Shown here: positions 16,858 to 25,045 of the stretch, piece by piece | Numbering within the stretch: the first letter of the stretch is position 1 | How the letters are laid out: the number at the start of each line of letters is the position of its first letter | Assembly: GCF_000469135.2 (NCBI RefSeq) | Contig: NZ_CP048117.1 | Span: forward strand, 3,013,501 to 3,077,500 | Direction of reading: 5' to 3' | Origin: Bacillus sp. SB49 | Lineage (GTDB): Bacteria > Bacillota > Bacilli > Bacillales > Halobacillaceae | DNA length: 64,000 bases | Translations under genes and position numbers: made by a program | Notes under the pieces: model-generated | The model's input: only the letters and a program-made list of their open reading frames with translations | The model's database searches: none | Told to the model about the DNA's origin: nothing

Positions 16858-17381
16858 GTCTCCTCCTTCAGCGTCTTTGCCATAAGATAATCCGTCTGCT
16901 CATCCTCTCCCATGTAAAAGGAATGCTCCCCGATTCTTCTAAAGCCCAGCCGCTCATAAAAGACGAGTGCCGGTTCGTTCTTTTCCCAGACTCCGAGCCA
17001 CACCTCGGACTTGTCCCATCTGCCTGCCAGATCAAGCGCATAAGTAAGCAGGCGGCGGCCAAGCCCCTGTCTGTGAAACGCCTTCCTTATGTATATCCGC
17101 TCGATTTCAAGCGCATCCTCCCCCATCGGCTCACTCTGGGAATCTCCGATGTTCACTTTCAAGTAACCAGCGAGTACGCCATCCACGAACATACAATAAA
17201 AGAAGGAATCATCCTCTGCCAGTTCCGCTTCCATCCGCTCGATCGTGTACGCCTGAGCCAAATAATCGTTCATGTTCTTCTCCGTATTCTGTGCGGCGAA
17301 GGTGTCGTAGAATGTTTCCTTTCCGATAGAAAGCAGAGTGTGCGCCTGCTCTTGTCCGCAAGCTTTGATATGAATGTCCAT
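16854..17381 (-). CDS. paiA: PaiA-type GNAT spermidine/spermine N-acetyltransferase
   Basis: A 175-residue GNAT enzyme of the PaiA type: IERIYIRKAFHRQGLGRRLL is the acetyl-CoA-binding motif A (about residues 91-110), followed by WLGVWEKNEPALVFYERLGF. PaiA acetylates polyamines. The ATG at 17381 follows AAAGGAGGAG; the longer frame overlaps the upstream MarR gene. It is in operon marR-like, paiA, paiB. Confidence 0.9.
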   Translation of the reverse strand: MDIHIKACGQEQAHTLLSIGKETFYDTFAAQNTEKNMNDYLAQAYTIERMEAELAEDDSFFYCMFVDGVLAGYLKVNIGDSQSEPMGEDALEIERIYIRKAFHRQGLGRRLLTYALDLAGRWDKSEVWLGVWEKNEPALVFYERLGFRRIGEHSFYMGEDEQTDYLMAKTLKEET

Positions 17382-17395
17382 CGCTTTCTCCTCCT

Positions 17396-17848
17396 TTAAT
17401 AATTCCGTTTGTTCCCTTTCTTTACGAACTCCCAATCCTGTTCGATGTTCTGCCTCATCCGCTCGACCAAGTCAAAAGCAGCTGCCTTCTCCTCTTCGGT
17501 GAAGCCGCGGAAGGCAACGTGCTCCGAGTAGTCGTTTTCCCGTTTGATATGGGGATAGACAGCCTGCCCCTTCTTCGTCGGATACAGCCGTTTGATTTTT
17601 TTGTTTTCATCATCGGGCTTTTTCTCGATAAAGCCGTTCCCTTCGAGTTTCTTAATCGCACGCGCCGCAGTCGTGCGGTCGACTTTGATCATCTCCGCCA
17701 CCTTTTCCTGGATGATCCCGGGGTGCTCCACGATGCGGACCAGATATAAATACTGCCCTTTCGTAAGGTCATACTCCTTGAATTCTATGTTGCTGATCGA
17801 GTCAAGTGCCCTTGCGATCATACCTATTTCTCTCAATATCGCTTTCAT
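17396..17848 (-). CDS. MarR family transcriptional regulator of the paiAB operon
   Basis: A 150-residue winged-helix repressor. The recognition region is VAEMIKVDRTTAARAIKKLEGNGFIEK, followed by the wing DDENKKIKRLYPT. Tandem ATG codons are present; the second (17848) is better spaced from AAAGGAG. It heads the paiA-paiB operon and diverges from the YczE-type gene, with a TGTTGCA/TGCAACA palindrome between them. Confidence 0.9.
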   Translation of the reverse strand: MKAILREIGMIARALDSISNIEFKEYDLTKGQYLYLVRIVEHPGIIQEKVAEMIKVDRTTAARAIKKLEGNGFIEKKPDDENKKIKRLYPTKKGQAVYPHIKRENDYSEHVAFRGFTEEEKAAAFDLVERMRQNIEQDWEFVKKGNKRNY

Positions 17849-17913
17849 CATCTGCTCCTTTTCTTTCGTTGCAAATACAGCCTGTTTAAGATATGCTCAG
17901 TATAACGACTTAA

Positions 17914-17929
17914 TGTTGCATTTGCAACA
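17914..17929. promoter_or_regulatory. Palindrome TGTTGCA-TT-TGCAACA, candidate MarR operator
   Basis: Perfect 7-bp arms lie in the divergent region, 15 bp before the YczE-type start codon and next to its ribosome binding site. A second partial site, GTTGCAAAT, is at about 17869 near the marR start, so one repressor could govern both directions. Confidence 0.75.
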
Positions 17930-17944
17930 AAAAGGAGGATATAC

Positions 17945-18547
17945 ATGACCTACCTGCTGTATGTCACCGGGATCGTCATCCTGGCACTGGGTATTTCGCT
18001 TACCATCCTTTCCGGACTAGGCGCCTCCCCGTTCGACGCGCTGCTCGTCGGACTTTCCGAAAGCATCGGACTCACCGTCGGAAGCTGGGAAATCATCATC
18101 GCCTTCATTCTGATCGGATGCAACGCACTCCTCGTCAAGCAGCGGCCGGAGCTCTTCGGGCTTCTTACCGCAATGATTACCGGCATAAGCATCGATACTT
18201 GGCTGTTTCTACTGGATGACTTCCTGTTGCCCATTGCCTGGTACAGCCAGGCTACCTGCTTCCTGTTCGGTTTAACGGGGATCGGCTTAGGTACAGCTCT
18301 TTACCTGCAGTCGAATTTTGCAGCGATACCGATTGACCGGCTCACATTAATTTTGAAGGAATGGCTGCGTTCCAGCATTACACTTGCCCGGTCGTTCCTC
18401 TATCTCTTGTTCCTGATTCTCGCCTATCTTTTCAACGGTCCGATCGGAATCGGCACGCTGTTGACGGTCATTCTGGGAGGCGTCGTGCTTCACTACTTCA
18501 TAAACCGGGTAGAGCGCATGACGCGTCGTCCAGCCGGCAGTTCCTGA
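17945..18547 (+). CDS. YczE/YyaS/YitT family membrane protein
   Basis: A 200-residue protein with five hydrophobic segments and the family start (VTGIVILALGISLTILSGLGASPFDAL). In B. subtilis YczE is needed for surfactin production by an unknown mechanism. It diverges from a MarR operon and shares its operator region. The start follows AAAGGAGGATATAC. Confidence 0.88.
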   Translation: MTYLLYVTGIVILALGISLTILSGLGASPFDALLVGLSESIGLTVGSWEIIIAFILIGCNALLVKQRPELFGLLTAMITGISIDTWLFLLDDFLLPIAWYSQATCFLFGLTGIGLGTALYLQSNFAAIPIDRLTLILKEWLRSSITLARSFLYLLFLILAYLFNGPIGIGTLLTVILGGVVLHYFINRVERMTRRPAGSS

Positions 18548-18716
18548 GGAAAGAAGGCTTTAGACAGCTTCCCAAGGAGGAAGCAACCCCCCTCAGACGT
18601 CCGGTTTTGACGTTAGATATAGGAACGGAATGGTTGAGAAAAACTGGGTGAATGGCAGTTGGACATATAGCGGCTATTCAAATAAAGGGAAACAATAGCT
18701 GAGGGGAAAACTTTTT

Positions 18717-18899
18717 ATGTTAAAGAAACTAACGATCAGTTATATAGCCATTTTCCTTCTAAAGATGGCCGGATGCTCCGTAGCTGAAAGCGAAAAGAAC
18801 AATCAGGAAGCCTATTATAAACTTCAGCACGAAAAAAGGATGACCGGATACGCTCCCGATCATCCTTTTTTCTGTAGAAATTCCAGCACCTCTTCCTGA
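18717..18899 (+). pseudogene. Short lipoprotein-like frame, probably a truncated remnant
   Basis: The frame encodes a signal peptide with a lipobox-like LKMAGC followed by about 25 charged residues. It then runs into the terminator of the convergent hydrolase gene and ends inside that gene, so its C-terminus is unlikely to be authentic. GAGGGGAAAA lies 11 bases before the ATG. Either a very small lipoprotein or the 5' end of a deleted lipoprotein gene. Confidence 0.4.
18832..18871 (-). terminator. Terminator after the hydrolase at 18860-19762
   Basis: The stem AAAAAAGGATGA/TCATCCTTTTTT has flanks usable in both directions; it overlaps the last codons of the hydrolase gene. Confidence 0.8.
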
Positions 18900-19762
18900 A
18901 GCAGCATCTGGAACTGCCCGCGGTCAAATCCTTCCGGGTCTTGGGAAGGCGGGAAATCGGGGTGCTTGATGACATCCGGAAACGGGCTCAAAAAAGAAAA
19001 ATGCCCGGCTTGTTCGATGACTTGATGCTCGACCCGTTCTGGGTGCGGCACTCCCTGAAGCAGGATATCGGCATGGAACGAAGGCGTGATATCATCCTTT
19101 TCGCCTGTCATCACGAGAATCGGAACGTCCACACGATCAAGAGCACCGGCGGACCGGAACCAGCCTAAGGCAGGTGCGAGGAGAATCATTCTCCTGATCC
19201 TCCGCTCGACCTCTACTGCGATCGTTTCCGGATTCCCGTCGTCCGTCTCCCATGGCAGCGTGGCCGGGACGCCTCCCGCTGCGGCGACGGCGGTGTATCC
19301 ACCCATCGAATGTCCAATGATGGATATGTCTCCGGCATCCACATACTCCCGGAGCTGATCGTCCGTAAGCAGCCGATCGATCGTCTGTGTGATATGCATA
19401 GGCCGGCTTATCAGATTTTCCCGTGTGTTCTCCAGCCGATTGTCGTCTTTATTATTAAAGGGGTGCACCGGCATCGCCACGAAAAAGCCGTGACGTGCGA
19501 GATAACGGCCAAGCGTCCGATATACGAGCGGGGTGCCTCCTGTCCCGTGAGAGAGGACGACTAGAGGAGAACTTCCCTTACGCGGATCGGCCCCTTTTGC
19601 AATAGACATCTGGTATGGGCCGAGGTGCTCTTCTTTTTCCTCTGTTTCTGTAGGATAGAAAAGGTAAAGGGGGTAAGAAACGCCCAGGTGGTCCTCCTCC
19701 ACCTCTATCTTCTGAAAGCCCGCATTTGCTTGTGTCTTTTGTTCCAATTCCCATACCTCCAT
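18860..19762 (-). CDS. Alpha/beta hydrolase (dienelactone hydrolase/PAF-acetylhydrolase-like)
   Basis: A protein of about 300 residues with a full alpha/beta-hydrolase core: LSHGTGG (oxyanion), IGHSMGGY (nucleophile Ser, about residue 152), TGEKDDITP (acid) and EQAGHFSFLSPFPD (His). It is cytoplasmic, with no signal peptide. The ATG at 19762 has no ribosome binding site; a TTG at 19747 behind GGAGG is a realistic alternative. It starts two bases after the Lrp-type gene stops, which suggests translational coupling. Confidence 0.87.
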   Translation of the reverse strand: MEVWELEQKTQANAGFQKIEVEEDHLGVSYPLYLFYPTETEEKEEHLGPYQMSIAKGADPRKGSSPLVVLSHGTGGTPLVYRTLGRYLARHGFFVAMPVHPFNNKDDNRLENTRENLISRPMHITQTIDRLLTDDQLREYVDAGDISIIGHSMGGYTAVAAAGGVPATLPWETDDGNPETIAVEVERRIRRMILLAPALGWFRSAGALDRVDVPILVMTGEKDDITPSFHADILLQGVPHPERVEHQVIEQAGHFSFLSPFPDVIKHPDFPPSQDPEGFDRGQFQMLLQEEVLEFLQKKG

Positions 19763-19764
19763 GT

Positions 19765-20184
19765 TTATACAGGCTGTTTGTTAATGACGATTGAAAGCTT
19801 ATAGTTCGCCTGTTTATTTAAATCCACGAGAAACGCATCCAGTTCTTCATAGGACGGAAAGCGGCATTCGAGAATGTAGCATCCGTCTCCGCTGATTTTA
19901 TAATGATTCGAAACATACTCCTTGTTTGCGTCAACGAACTCTAAATACGGCCGGTGATGAATGCTTTCGGTGATGATTGTAAGGAAGGCATGAATCGTCC
20001 AGCCCACCTTCTGCTGGTTGAGGGTAATCGTATAGCCTTCGATGATGCCCTGATCCTCCAGCTTGGCGACCCGGGAAGCGGCGGCCTGACCGGTCAAATG
20101 GACCTTATCTCCAAGCTCCTTCATCTTGATTCTGCTGTTCTTCGTCAATTCTTTGATGATCTGCCAGTCTGTTTGGTCGAGCAT
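19765..20184 (-). CDS. Lrp/AsnC family transcriptional regulator
   Basis: A 139-residue protein: N-terminal HTH (DWQIIKELTKNSRIKMKELGDKVHLTGQAAASRVAKLE) and a C-terminal RAM/ligand domain with the GDGCYILECRF beta strand. It is the first gene of a two-gene unit with an alpha/beta hydrolase. The start follows GAAAGGATGG. Confidence 0.92.
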   Translation of the reverse strand: MLDQTDWQIIKELTKNSRIKMKELGDKVHLTGQAAASRVAKLEDQGIIEGYTITLNQQKVGWTIHAFLTIITESIHHRPYLEFVDANKEYVSNHYKISGDGCYILECRFPSYEELDAFLVDLNKQANYKLSIVINKQPV

Positions 20185-20302
20185 CCAGCTACCATCCTTT
20201 CATAAATCAAGTAAAAACAGAGAAAGACTTGATTCTGTCTATGTATCCCCTTTTTTCTTAAGTATAGAATAGACCTGAGCCTAAAATAAAGGAGATGTTC
20301 TC

Positions 20303-21064
20303 ATGAATATACAACTGATCCGCAACGCCACCCTTCTTGTCACCTATGCAGGGAAGAAGGTCCTCATCGATCCGATGCTCGCAGAAAAAGGAGCTTATCC
20401 CCCGTTTCCAGATTCGCCGAGACAAGAGGAACAGAATCCATTGGTGGATCTGCCGTTACCCGTGGAGATGATCCTTCAAGATGTCGACGCAGTCCTCCTC
20501 ACCCATCTGCACCTCGACCACTTCGATGACGCAGCGAAGGACGCTTTGCCGAAAGACATGAAACTGTTTGTCCAGAACGATGCGGATGCAGAAACTGTGA
20601 AAGAATCCGGATTCCGTCATGTGGAAGTCCTGACAGCCCATACCGAATGGCAGGGAATCGGACTCGCCAAAACAAAAGGAGAACACGGGAGAGGGGACAT
20701 CCTGACGCTCACCGGGGAAGTCTGCGGTGTCGTTTTCCGCCACCCGTCAGAAGAAACCCTGTATGTCGCAGGAGACACGGTCTGGTATGAAGGTGTGCAG
20801 GAGGAAATCGACCGGCACGCACCGGGCATCATCGTCGTCAACGGCGGCGACAACCAGTTCAACCAAGGCGGTTCTCTCGTCATGTCAAAAGAAGATATTC
20901 TTGAGGTGCACCGCGCTGCACCACATGCCACGATCCTGTCTGTTCATATGGAAGCGGTCAACCATTGGATGTTGTCGAGGGAGGAGCTGGCGCATTTCGC
21001 AGAGGAACGCGGATTTCATTCCCACCTTCTTGTACCGAAAGACGGAGAAAAGTACGACTTTTAA
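20303..21064 (+). CDS. MBL fold metallo-hydrolase
   Basis: A 253-residue metallo-beta-lactamase-fold enzyme of the UlaG-like type. The metal motif THLHLDHFD gives His68, His70, Asp72 and His73; downstream ligands include the GDTVW aspartate and the late VHMEAVNHW histidines. Substrate unknown. The start follows AAAGGAGATG, and a strong terminator follows. Confidence 0.9.
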   Translation: MNIQLIRNATLLVTYAGKKVLIDPMLAEKGAYPPFPDSPRQEEQNPLVDLPLPVEMILQDVDAVLLTHLHLDHFDDAAKDALPKDMKLFVQNDADAETVKESGFRHVEVLTAHTEWQGIGLAKTKGEHGRGDILTLTGEVCGVVFRHPSEETLYVAGDTVWYEGVQEEIDRHAPGIIVVNGGDNQFNQGGSLVMSKEDILEVHRAAPHATILSVHMEAVNHWMLSREELAHFAEERGFHSHLLVPKDGEKYDF

Positions 21065-21096
21065 AAAAGGGAAGCCGTGGCAGGCTTCCCTTTTTT
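21063..21096 (+). terminator. Terminator after the MBL gene
   Basis: The stem AAAAAAGGGAAGCC/GGCTTCCCTTTTTT has a six-base loop and is usable in both directions. Confidence 0.9.
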
Positions 21097-21109
21097 CATA
21101 TAGAAGAAA

Positions 21110-21283
21110 TTACGTAATATTCGGGTCCGTCACAGCCTGGCCAATATTGGCAGGTGCGACCGGCGCTTCGTCACTTTCACTGTCTGATACCGAGATCGGA
21201 GAGATATACAAGGAATCTCCGAAATTAACCACTCCGCCACACAAACTTCCAATTTCGATGTTGCCATAAATGATGCACGGCAT
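21110..21283 (-). CDS. GerPA/GerPF-type spore germination protein
   Basis: A 57-residue protein beginning PCIIYGNIEIGSLCGGVVNFGDSLYISP, which has the VVNFGD-x-x-xISP pattern of the small GerPA/GerPF family. These proteins sit in or under the spore coat and affect access of germinants to the inner membrane. The ATG at 21283 follows AAAGGTGG. It stands alone, away from a gerP operon, and carries two cysteines, which GerP proteins usually lack. Confidence 0.75.
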   Translation of the reverse strand: MPCIIYGNIEIGSLCGGVVNFGDSLYISPISVSDSESDEAPVAPANIGQAVTDPNIT

Positions 21284-21416
21284 ATTGTTTCCCACCTTTA
21301 CCTCATGCTTCTATCATCTTATGGAGCTTATCCCATGTTTGTATAGTCGAGCCGCCCTTGTAGAAGCTACTTCAGGCTTTTCCTTTTTTGTAGAAACAAA
21401 AGGCTTCGGTCCACCG

Positions 21417-22076
21417 TTATTCCGTCCATTCCTTAATCCCGGATAAATCGCTGTAAATGGAATCCGGCTGGATGTCTAGTTCTTCTTCCGGAAGCTCGTT
21501 CCGGTTGATCCAGGCCGTCCGGAAACCGAAGCTCTTCGCCCCGAGGATGTCCCATGGGTTCGAGGACATGAACAACACTTCCTCCCTCGACACGCCGAGT
21601 CTTTCCAGCGCATGGTTGTAGGCAGCCGGAGTCGGCTTGTACTGCTTGATCTCATCGGCACTGATGACCGAATCGATATACGGCTGAATCCGGGACTGAT
21701 CGACGAGTGGAGCGATCATATTCTCGGAACCATTCGAGAAGACGACGAGCTGTTTGTCGGATAGATCCTTCAAGACTTCTTCCACTTCCTCGAACAATGC
21801 AAGCTCAAGATAAGCTTCCATCAGACGGCTCTCATCCTCTTTAGACAGCGTGACGCCGTTCTCCTTACAGGCATACCTCAACGAATCGCGCGTAATTTCA
21901 TCAAACGGCTTATAGCGTTCGAACAACTGACGCAGGAAAAAATACTCCAACTGCTTGCTCCGCCACGTTTGACTGATCGCATCCCCTTTATCCGGAAACA
22001 GGTCGTTGCACGCTTTCCGAACGGAATAGACATCGAATAACGTTCCATATGCATCAAATACAAGTGCTTTAATCAT
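21417..22076 (-). CDS. Haloacid dehalogenase, type II (HAD superfamily)
   Basis: A 219-residue HAD enzyme with Asp8 in FDAYGTLFD (motif I), FSNGSENM (motif II), Lys in KQYKPTPAAY (motif III) and MSSNPWDILGAKSFGF (motif IV). The SSNPWDI form of motif IV is typical of L-2-haloacid dehalogenases. The start follows CGGAGGTATG. Confidence 0.92.
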   Translation of the reverse strand: MIKALVFDAYGTLFDVYSVRKACNDLFPDKGDAISQTWRSKQLEYFFLRQLFERYKPFDEITRDSLRYACKENGVTLSKEDESRLMEAYLELALFEEVEEVLKDLSDKQLVVFSNGSENMIAPLVDQSRIQPYIDSVISADEIKQYKPTPAAYNHALERLGVSREEVLFMSSNPWDILGAKSFGFRTAWINRNELPEEELDIQPDSIYSDLSGIKEWTE

Positions 22077-22222
22077 GTTTACATACCTCCGACTCTTCTA
22101 ATTAAATCCTACTGTATCTCTCCCTTCTGTTCATTGCCACATTTAAGACAAGGCAAACATAAACCTTCTTGTTATGAGCTGCCGAAAAGAGTAAATCCGA
22201 AGCGATCTGCAGAATATATCTA

Positions 22223-22251
22223 TTGACTCCACGCCGGATCTATCGTATATT
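22223..22251 (+). promoter_or_regulatory. SigmaA-type promoter TTGACT-17-TATATT
   Basis: The -35 box (22223-22228) and -10 box (22246-22251) are separated by exactly 17 bp, upstream of the HTH/CPBP/hydrolase operon. Confidence 0.75.
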
Positions 22252-22254
22252 TTC

Positions 22255-22278
22255 ATTGTTATCAAAAATGATAATAAT
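22255..22278. promoter_or_regulatory. Inverted repeat TTATCA-AAAA-TGATAA, candidate operator over the transcription start
   Basis: The 10-bp arms (one mismatch) lie immediately downstream of the -10 box, covering the expected start point. The orientation of the half-sites is opposite to a Fur box, so a site for the regulator encoded just downstream is more likely. Confidence 0.6.
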
Positions 22279-22294
22279 GGAGGAGGAACATTTC

Positions 22295-22831
22295 ATGAGT
22301 AAATCAAAAGCCGATGCCATTCTGCACCCGGTGCGGATGAAGATCATCCAATACTTGTCGAGAGGTCCCGCCACAGGCTATGCCATCGTCCAGGCTCTGC
22401 CGGACATTCCGCAGGCAACGCTGTACCGGCACCTTCATGTATTAGATAAAGAAAACGTGGTCCACGTCATCGAAGAGAAGAAAATCCGCGGTGCCGTTGA
22501 AAAGACCTATTCCTTAAAAAAGGACGGAGCCCGGATCCATGCCGGCGACTTCGCACAGATGAGCGAAGAGGAACAGATACAATTGTTCACCACTCTCTAC
22601 TTTCAGCTGCTGGATCAAACCGAAGCCTATATCAAGAGCAACCCCACGATAGAAAAAGACCCGTTCGGCTTCAATCGGCTGGACGTGCAATTGACCGACG
22701 AAGAATTCTCCGACATGCGAAGCGAACTGGCACAGATTTACGAGAAGTACCATCAAAAGAGCAAGGAGAACAACGGGAGAAAAATCCAGCTCTATCAAAT
22801 CTTTCTCCCGGAACAGGAGGATACGGAATGA
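22295..22831 (+). CDS. Winged helix-turn-helix transcriptional regulator (ArsR-like)
   Basis: A 178-residue protein with an N-terminal winged helix (HPVRMKIIQYLSRGPATGYAIVQALPDIPQATLYRHLHVL) and a C-terminal helical domain of about 90 residues. The ATG at 22295 follows GGAGGAGGAAC. It overlaps the CPBP gene by four bases (ATGA), so the two are coupled, and probably represses its own operon. Confidence 0.87.
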   Translation: MSKSKADAILHPVRMKIIQYLSRGPATGYAIVQALPDIPQATLYRHLHVLDKENVVHVIEEKKIRGAVEKTYSLKKDGARIHAGDFAQMSEEEQIQLFTTLYFQLLDQTEAYIKSNPTIEKDPFGFNRLDVQLTDEEFSDMRSELAQIYEKYHQKSKENNGRKIQLYQIFLPEQEDTE

Positions 22832-23547
22832 AAAGAATCTGGATAATCAGCTTTCTTTTGAGCATCCTTGGTGCAGCAGGGGGGTACTTCATCGCGATAG
22901 AAACCTTCACCACCTCCGCGCTTCCTATTCCAGACCGGGACGTGTTCACGGTTGTATTGACCGTACAGGCTGCCGTCCTGACACTTTTATTCAGCTGGAT
23001 CGGCCTGATTTTACAGAAGCGTACCGATTTAACGTTAATCAAGAAGGAGAAAAAACAGAAGGGACTTCTTCTTTCGCTGTGGTTCGGTGTGTTGACCGGC
23101 TTCCTCATTCAAGCAGGGGATGCATGGGTTTTCCCGCAGATCATTCCCGGGCTTGCCGACCACTCCCCGACCCCTTCTTTTGCCGGGCTTGCCGTCGGAG
23201 TTTTGTATGGAGGGATCGTGGAAGAAGTGATGCTCCGACTTTTCGGTATGACACTGTTTATCTATCTGGTCGGGAAGATCCGCAAGCAGCGGTCCGTCCC
23301 CGACAGCTATTACTGGGCAGCGATCATCCTGACCAGCATCCTCTTCGCTGTCGCGCACCTGCCGGCCAACGCGGCCTTATTCGGGGAACTCAGCCTTCCA
23401 GTTGTTTTTCGAGCGCTTCTCCTGAACAGCATTGGCGGTCTGTTTTTCGGATATCTTTACTGGAAGTACGGCTTCTGGTTCAGTGTATGGTCACATATGA
23501 CGGCCCATATCAGCATGCAGCTTATCTTTATACCTATATTTTTCTAA
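22828..23547 (+). CDS. CPBP family intramembrane glutamic endopeptidase
   Basis: A 239-residue polytopic protein with GGIVEEVMLRLFGM (E-E-x3-R near residue 135), LFAVAHLPAN (active-site His) and a terminal W-x4-H helix (YGFWFSVWSHMTAH). The substrate is unknown. It lies in the operon HTH regulator, CPBP protease, alpha/beta hydrolase. Confidence 0.88.
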   Translation: MKRIWIISFLLSILGAAGGYFIAIETFTTSALPIPDRDVFTVVLTVQAAVLTLLFSWIGLILQKRTDLTLIKKEKKQKGLLLSLWFGVLTGFLIQAGDAWVFPQIIPGLADHSPTPSFAGLAVGVLYGGIVEEVMLRLFGMTLFIYLVGKIRKQRSVPDSYYWAAIILTSILFAVAHLPANAALFGELSLPVVFRALLLNSIGGLFFGYLYWKYGFWFSVWSHMTAHISMQLIFIPIFF

Positions 23548-23562
23548 TTGGAGGCAAGGCAG

Positions 23563-24483
23563 ATGACAAAAGCACAGGAAGCAGTCATAGAGCGAGAAGG
23601 AACAAAGCTTTACGGGACCCTTACCCTGCCCGATCCGCACAGCAAGAAAGCGGTCCTCCTCATTCCCGGGTCCGGAAAAGTCGACAGGGACGGCAATGGC
23701 GGCTGGATGCAGGCGGATATCTATAAAGAATTAGCCGGCCGCTTACACGAAGCAGGACTGATCACGCTGCGCTACGACAAACGGGGAGTAGGAAAAAGCG
23801 AAGGCAGTTATGTGGCAGCAGGCTTATGGGACTTTATCGAAGATGCCGGGGACTGGCTGGAATTTTTGAAAGGCCGTTCCGAGGTGGAGGAAGTCACGGT
23901 GATCGGCCACAGCGAAGGGGCGATTATCGGACCGGCCGTCATGAGAGACAGAAGCGCAGACCGGTTCATCTTCCTGTGCGGGTCCTTTGATAAAGGAGAG
24001 GAGCTCCTTGATTATCAGAATCGGATGATCAGACAGGAAATCGCCGAGGCTTCCGGCATGAAGGGGTTCTTTTTCCGGATGCTTAAAGTGAACAAAAAAA
24101 TTGAAAAGCAGACCCGTAAGTTCTATGAGAAAATCGAGGCGGATCCTTCTGATGTCATCCAATACAAAGGAACGAAAATCAACGCCAAATGGGTGAGGGA
24201 AATGAGAGCCTTCGACACAGCTGACTACCTTTCCTACGTGCCTGCCCGTTCCCTCGCCATAGAAGGGGAAAAAGACGTCCAGGTGAAGCAAGGATCCGCC
24301 CGTGCATTCGCTTCTCATACCGGCGCGGAAGTGAAGGTTTATCCAGACATGAACCATCTGCTCCGGAAACGATCCGGCGATCATACACTTCTGAACGTAA
24401 AGAAAGAATATAAAGAAAGTATCAGGAAGGACGAAATGCACCCGGACATGCTGCGGGATCTGGTCCAGTTTCTCCAATCCTAA
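23563..24483 (+). CDS. Alpha/beta hydrolase (S9/X-Pro-type serine esterase-like)
   Basis: A 306-residue cytoplasmic hydrolase: LIPGSGKVDRDGN (oxyanion region), LRYDKRGVGKSEG, the nucleophile elbow VIGHSEGAIIG, the acid in IEGEKDVQVK and the His in YPDMNHLLRK. The ATG at 23563 follows GGAGGCAAGG. It is the third gene of the HTH/CPBP operon and is closed by a terminator. Confidence 0.9.
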   Translation: MTKAQEAVIEREGTKLYGTLTLPDPHSKKAVLLIPGSGKVDRDGNGGWMQADIYKELAGRLHEAGLITLRYDKRGVGKSEGSYVAAGLWDFIEDAGDWLEFLKGRSEVEEVTVIGHSEGAIIGPAVMRDRSADRFIFLCGSFDKGEELLDYQNRMIRQEIAEASGMKGFFFRMLKVNKKIEKQTRKFYEKIEADPSDVIQYKGTKINAKWVREMRAFDTADYLSYVPARSLAIEGEKDVQVKQGSARAFASHTGAEVKVYPDMNHLLRKRSGDHTLLNVKKEYKESIRKDEMHPDMLRDLVQFLQS

Positions 24484-24509
24484 ATGCTGTAAGCCAAGCA
24501 TACAGACAA

Positions 24510-24541
24510 AAAAGGAGGGTCATCAGAATGACCCTCCTTTT
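24510..24541 (+). terminator. Terminator after the alpha/beta hydrolase
   Basis: The perfect stem AAAAGGAGGGTCAT/ATGACCCTCCTTTT has a four-base loop and works for convergent genes in both directions. Confidence 0.9.
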
Positions 24542-24544
24542 CCT

Positions 24545-24715
24545 TCAGCGACCCTCATCGGCGTTCTGCTTCCTCAACTCCGCAAGAATCTCCTTCAAAT
24601 ACTCGTTCCTCTCTCTGGATCGATGCAGCATAGCCGCAACGAAATAAATAGCGAATCCGAGGATACCCAGATAGAAGATTACATTTAAAAATCCAAAAAC
24701 CATAAAGGATTCCAT
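24545..24715 (-). CDS. Small membrane protein with charged tail (56 residues)
   Basis: It has one N-terminal transmembrane segment (about residues 4-25) and a charged helical tail (SRERNEYLKEILAELRKQN) that could form a coiled coil. The start follows AGGAGGACAGGT. Function unknown. Confidence 0.65.
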   Translation of the reverse strand: MESFMVFGFLNVIFYLGILGFAIYFVAAMLHRSRERNEYLKEILAELRKQNADEGR

Positions 24716-24797
24716 ACCTGTCCTCCTTCTTTTTTGACAGTCTCCCAACTGTCGTCTATACTTCGATATCCACCTGTAGAAAAGGAGACGATTACCT

Positions 24798-25007
24798 ATG
24801 TACGACCATTCTGATTTAGTGGAAGCGAAACGGCAGCTCGATTCCACGGTCCACAAGCTGAAAGAGACAGTAAAAACGTTGCAAGCGAAAGAAAATCCGG
24901 CCCGCTACAAGGCACAGATCACCTTAGCCAAAAGGCGTATCCATGCATTTGAATTGTCCCTATCCCTCATCGAAAGAGAAATTTCCACATTAGAAACGGA
25001 TGGTTAA
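24798..25007 (+). CDS. Small coiled-coil protein (69 residues)
   Basis: An almost entirely alpha-helical, highly charged protein with heptad-like leucines (LVEAKRQLDSTVHKLKETVKTL). The start follows AAAGGAGACG. Not recognised; it diverges from the small membrane protein at 24715. Confidence 0.6.
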   Translation: MYDHSDLVEAKRQLDSTVHKLKETVKTLQAKENPARYKAQITLAKRRIHAFELSLSLIEREISTLETDG

Positions 25008-25045
25008 AAGCCACTTATACCTAATAATAGAAAGGAGTTTTCCGT

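Noticed and set aside
22255-22278. Possible Fur box upstream of the HTH/CPBP operon
   Set aside because: The half-sites face the wrong way (TTATCA then TGATAA) for the Fur 7-1-7 consensus; a site for the adjacent regulator is more likely.
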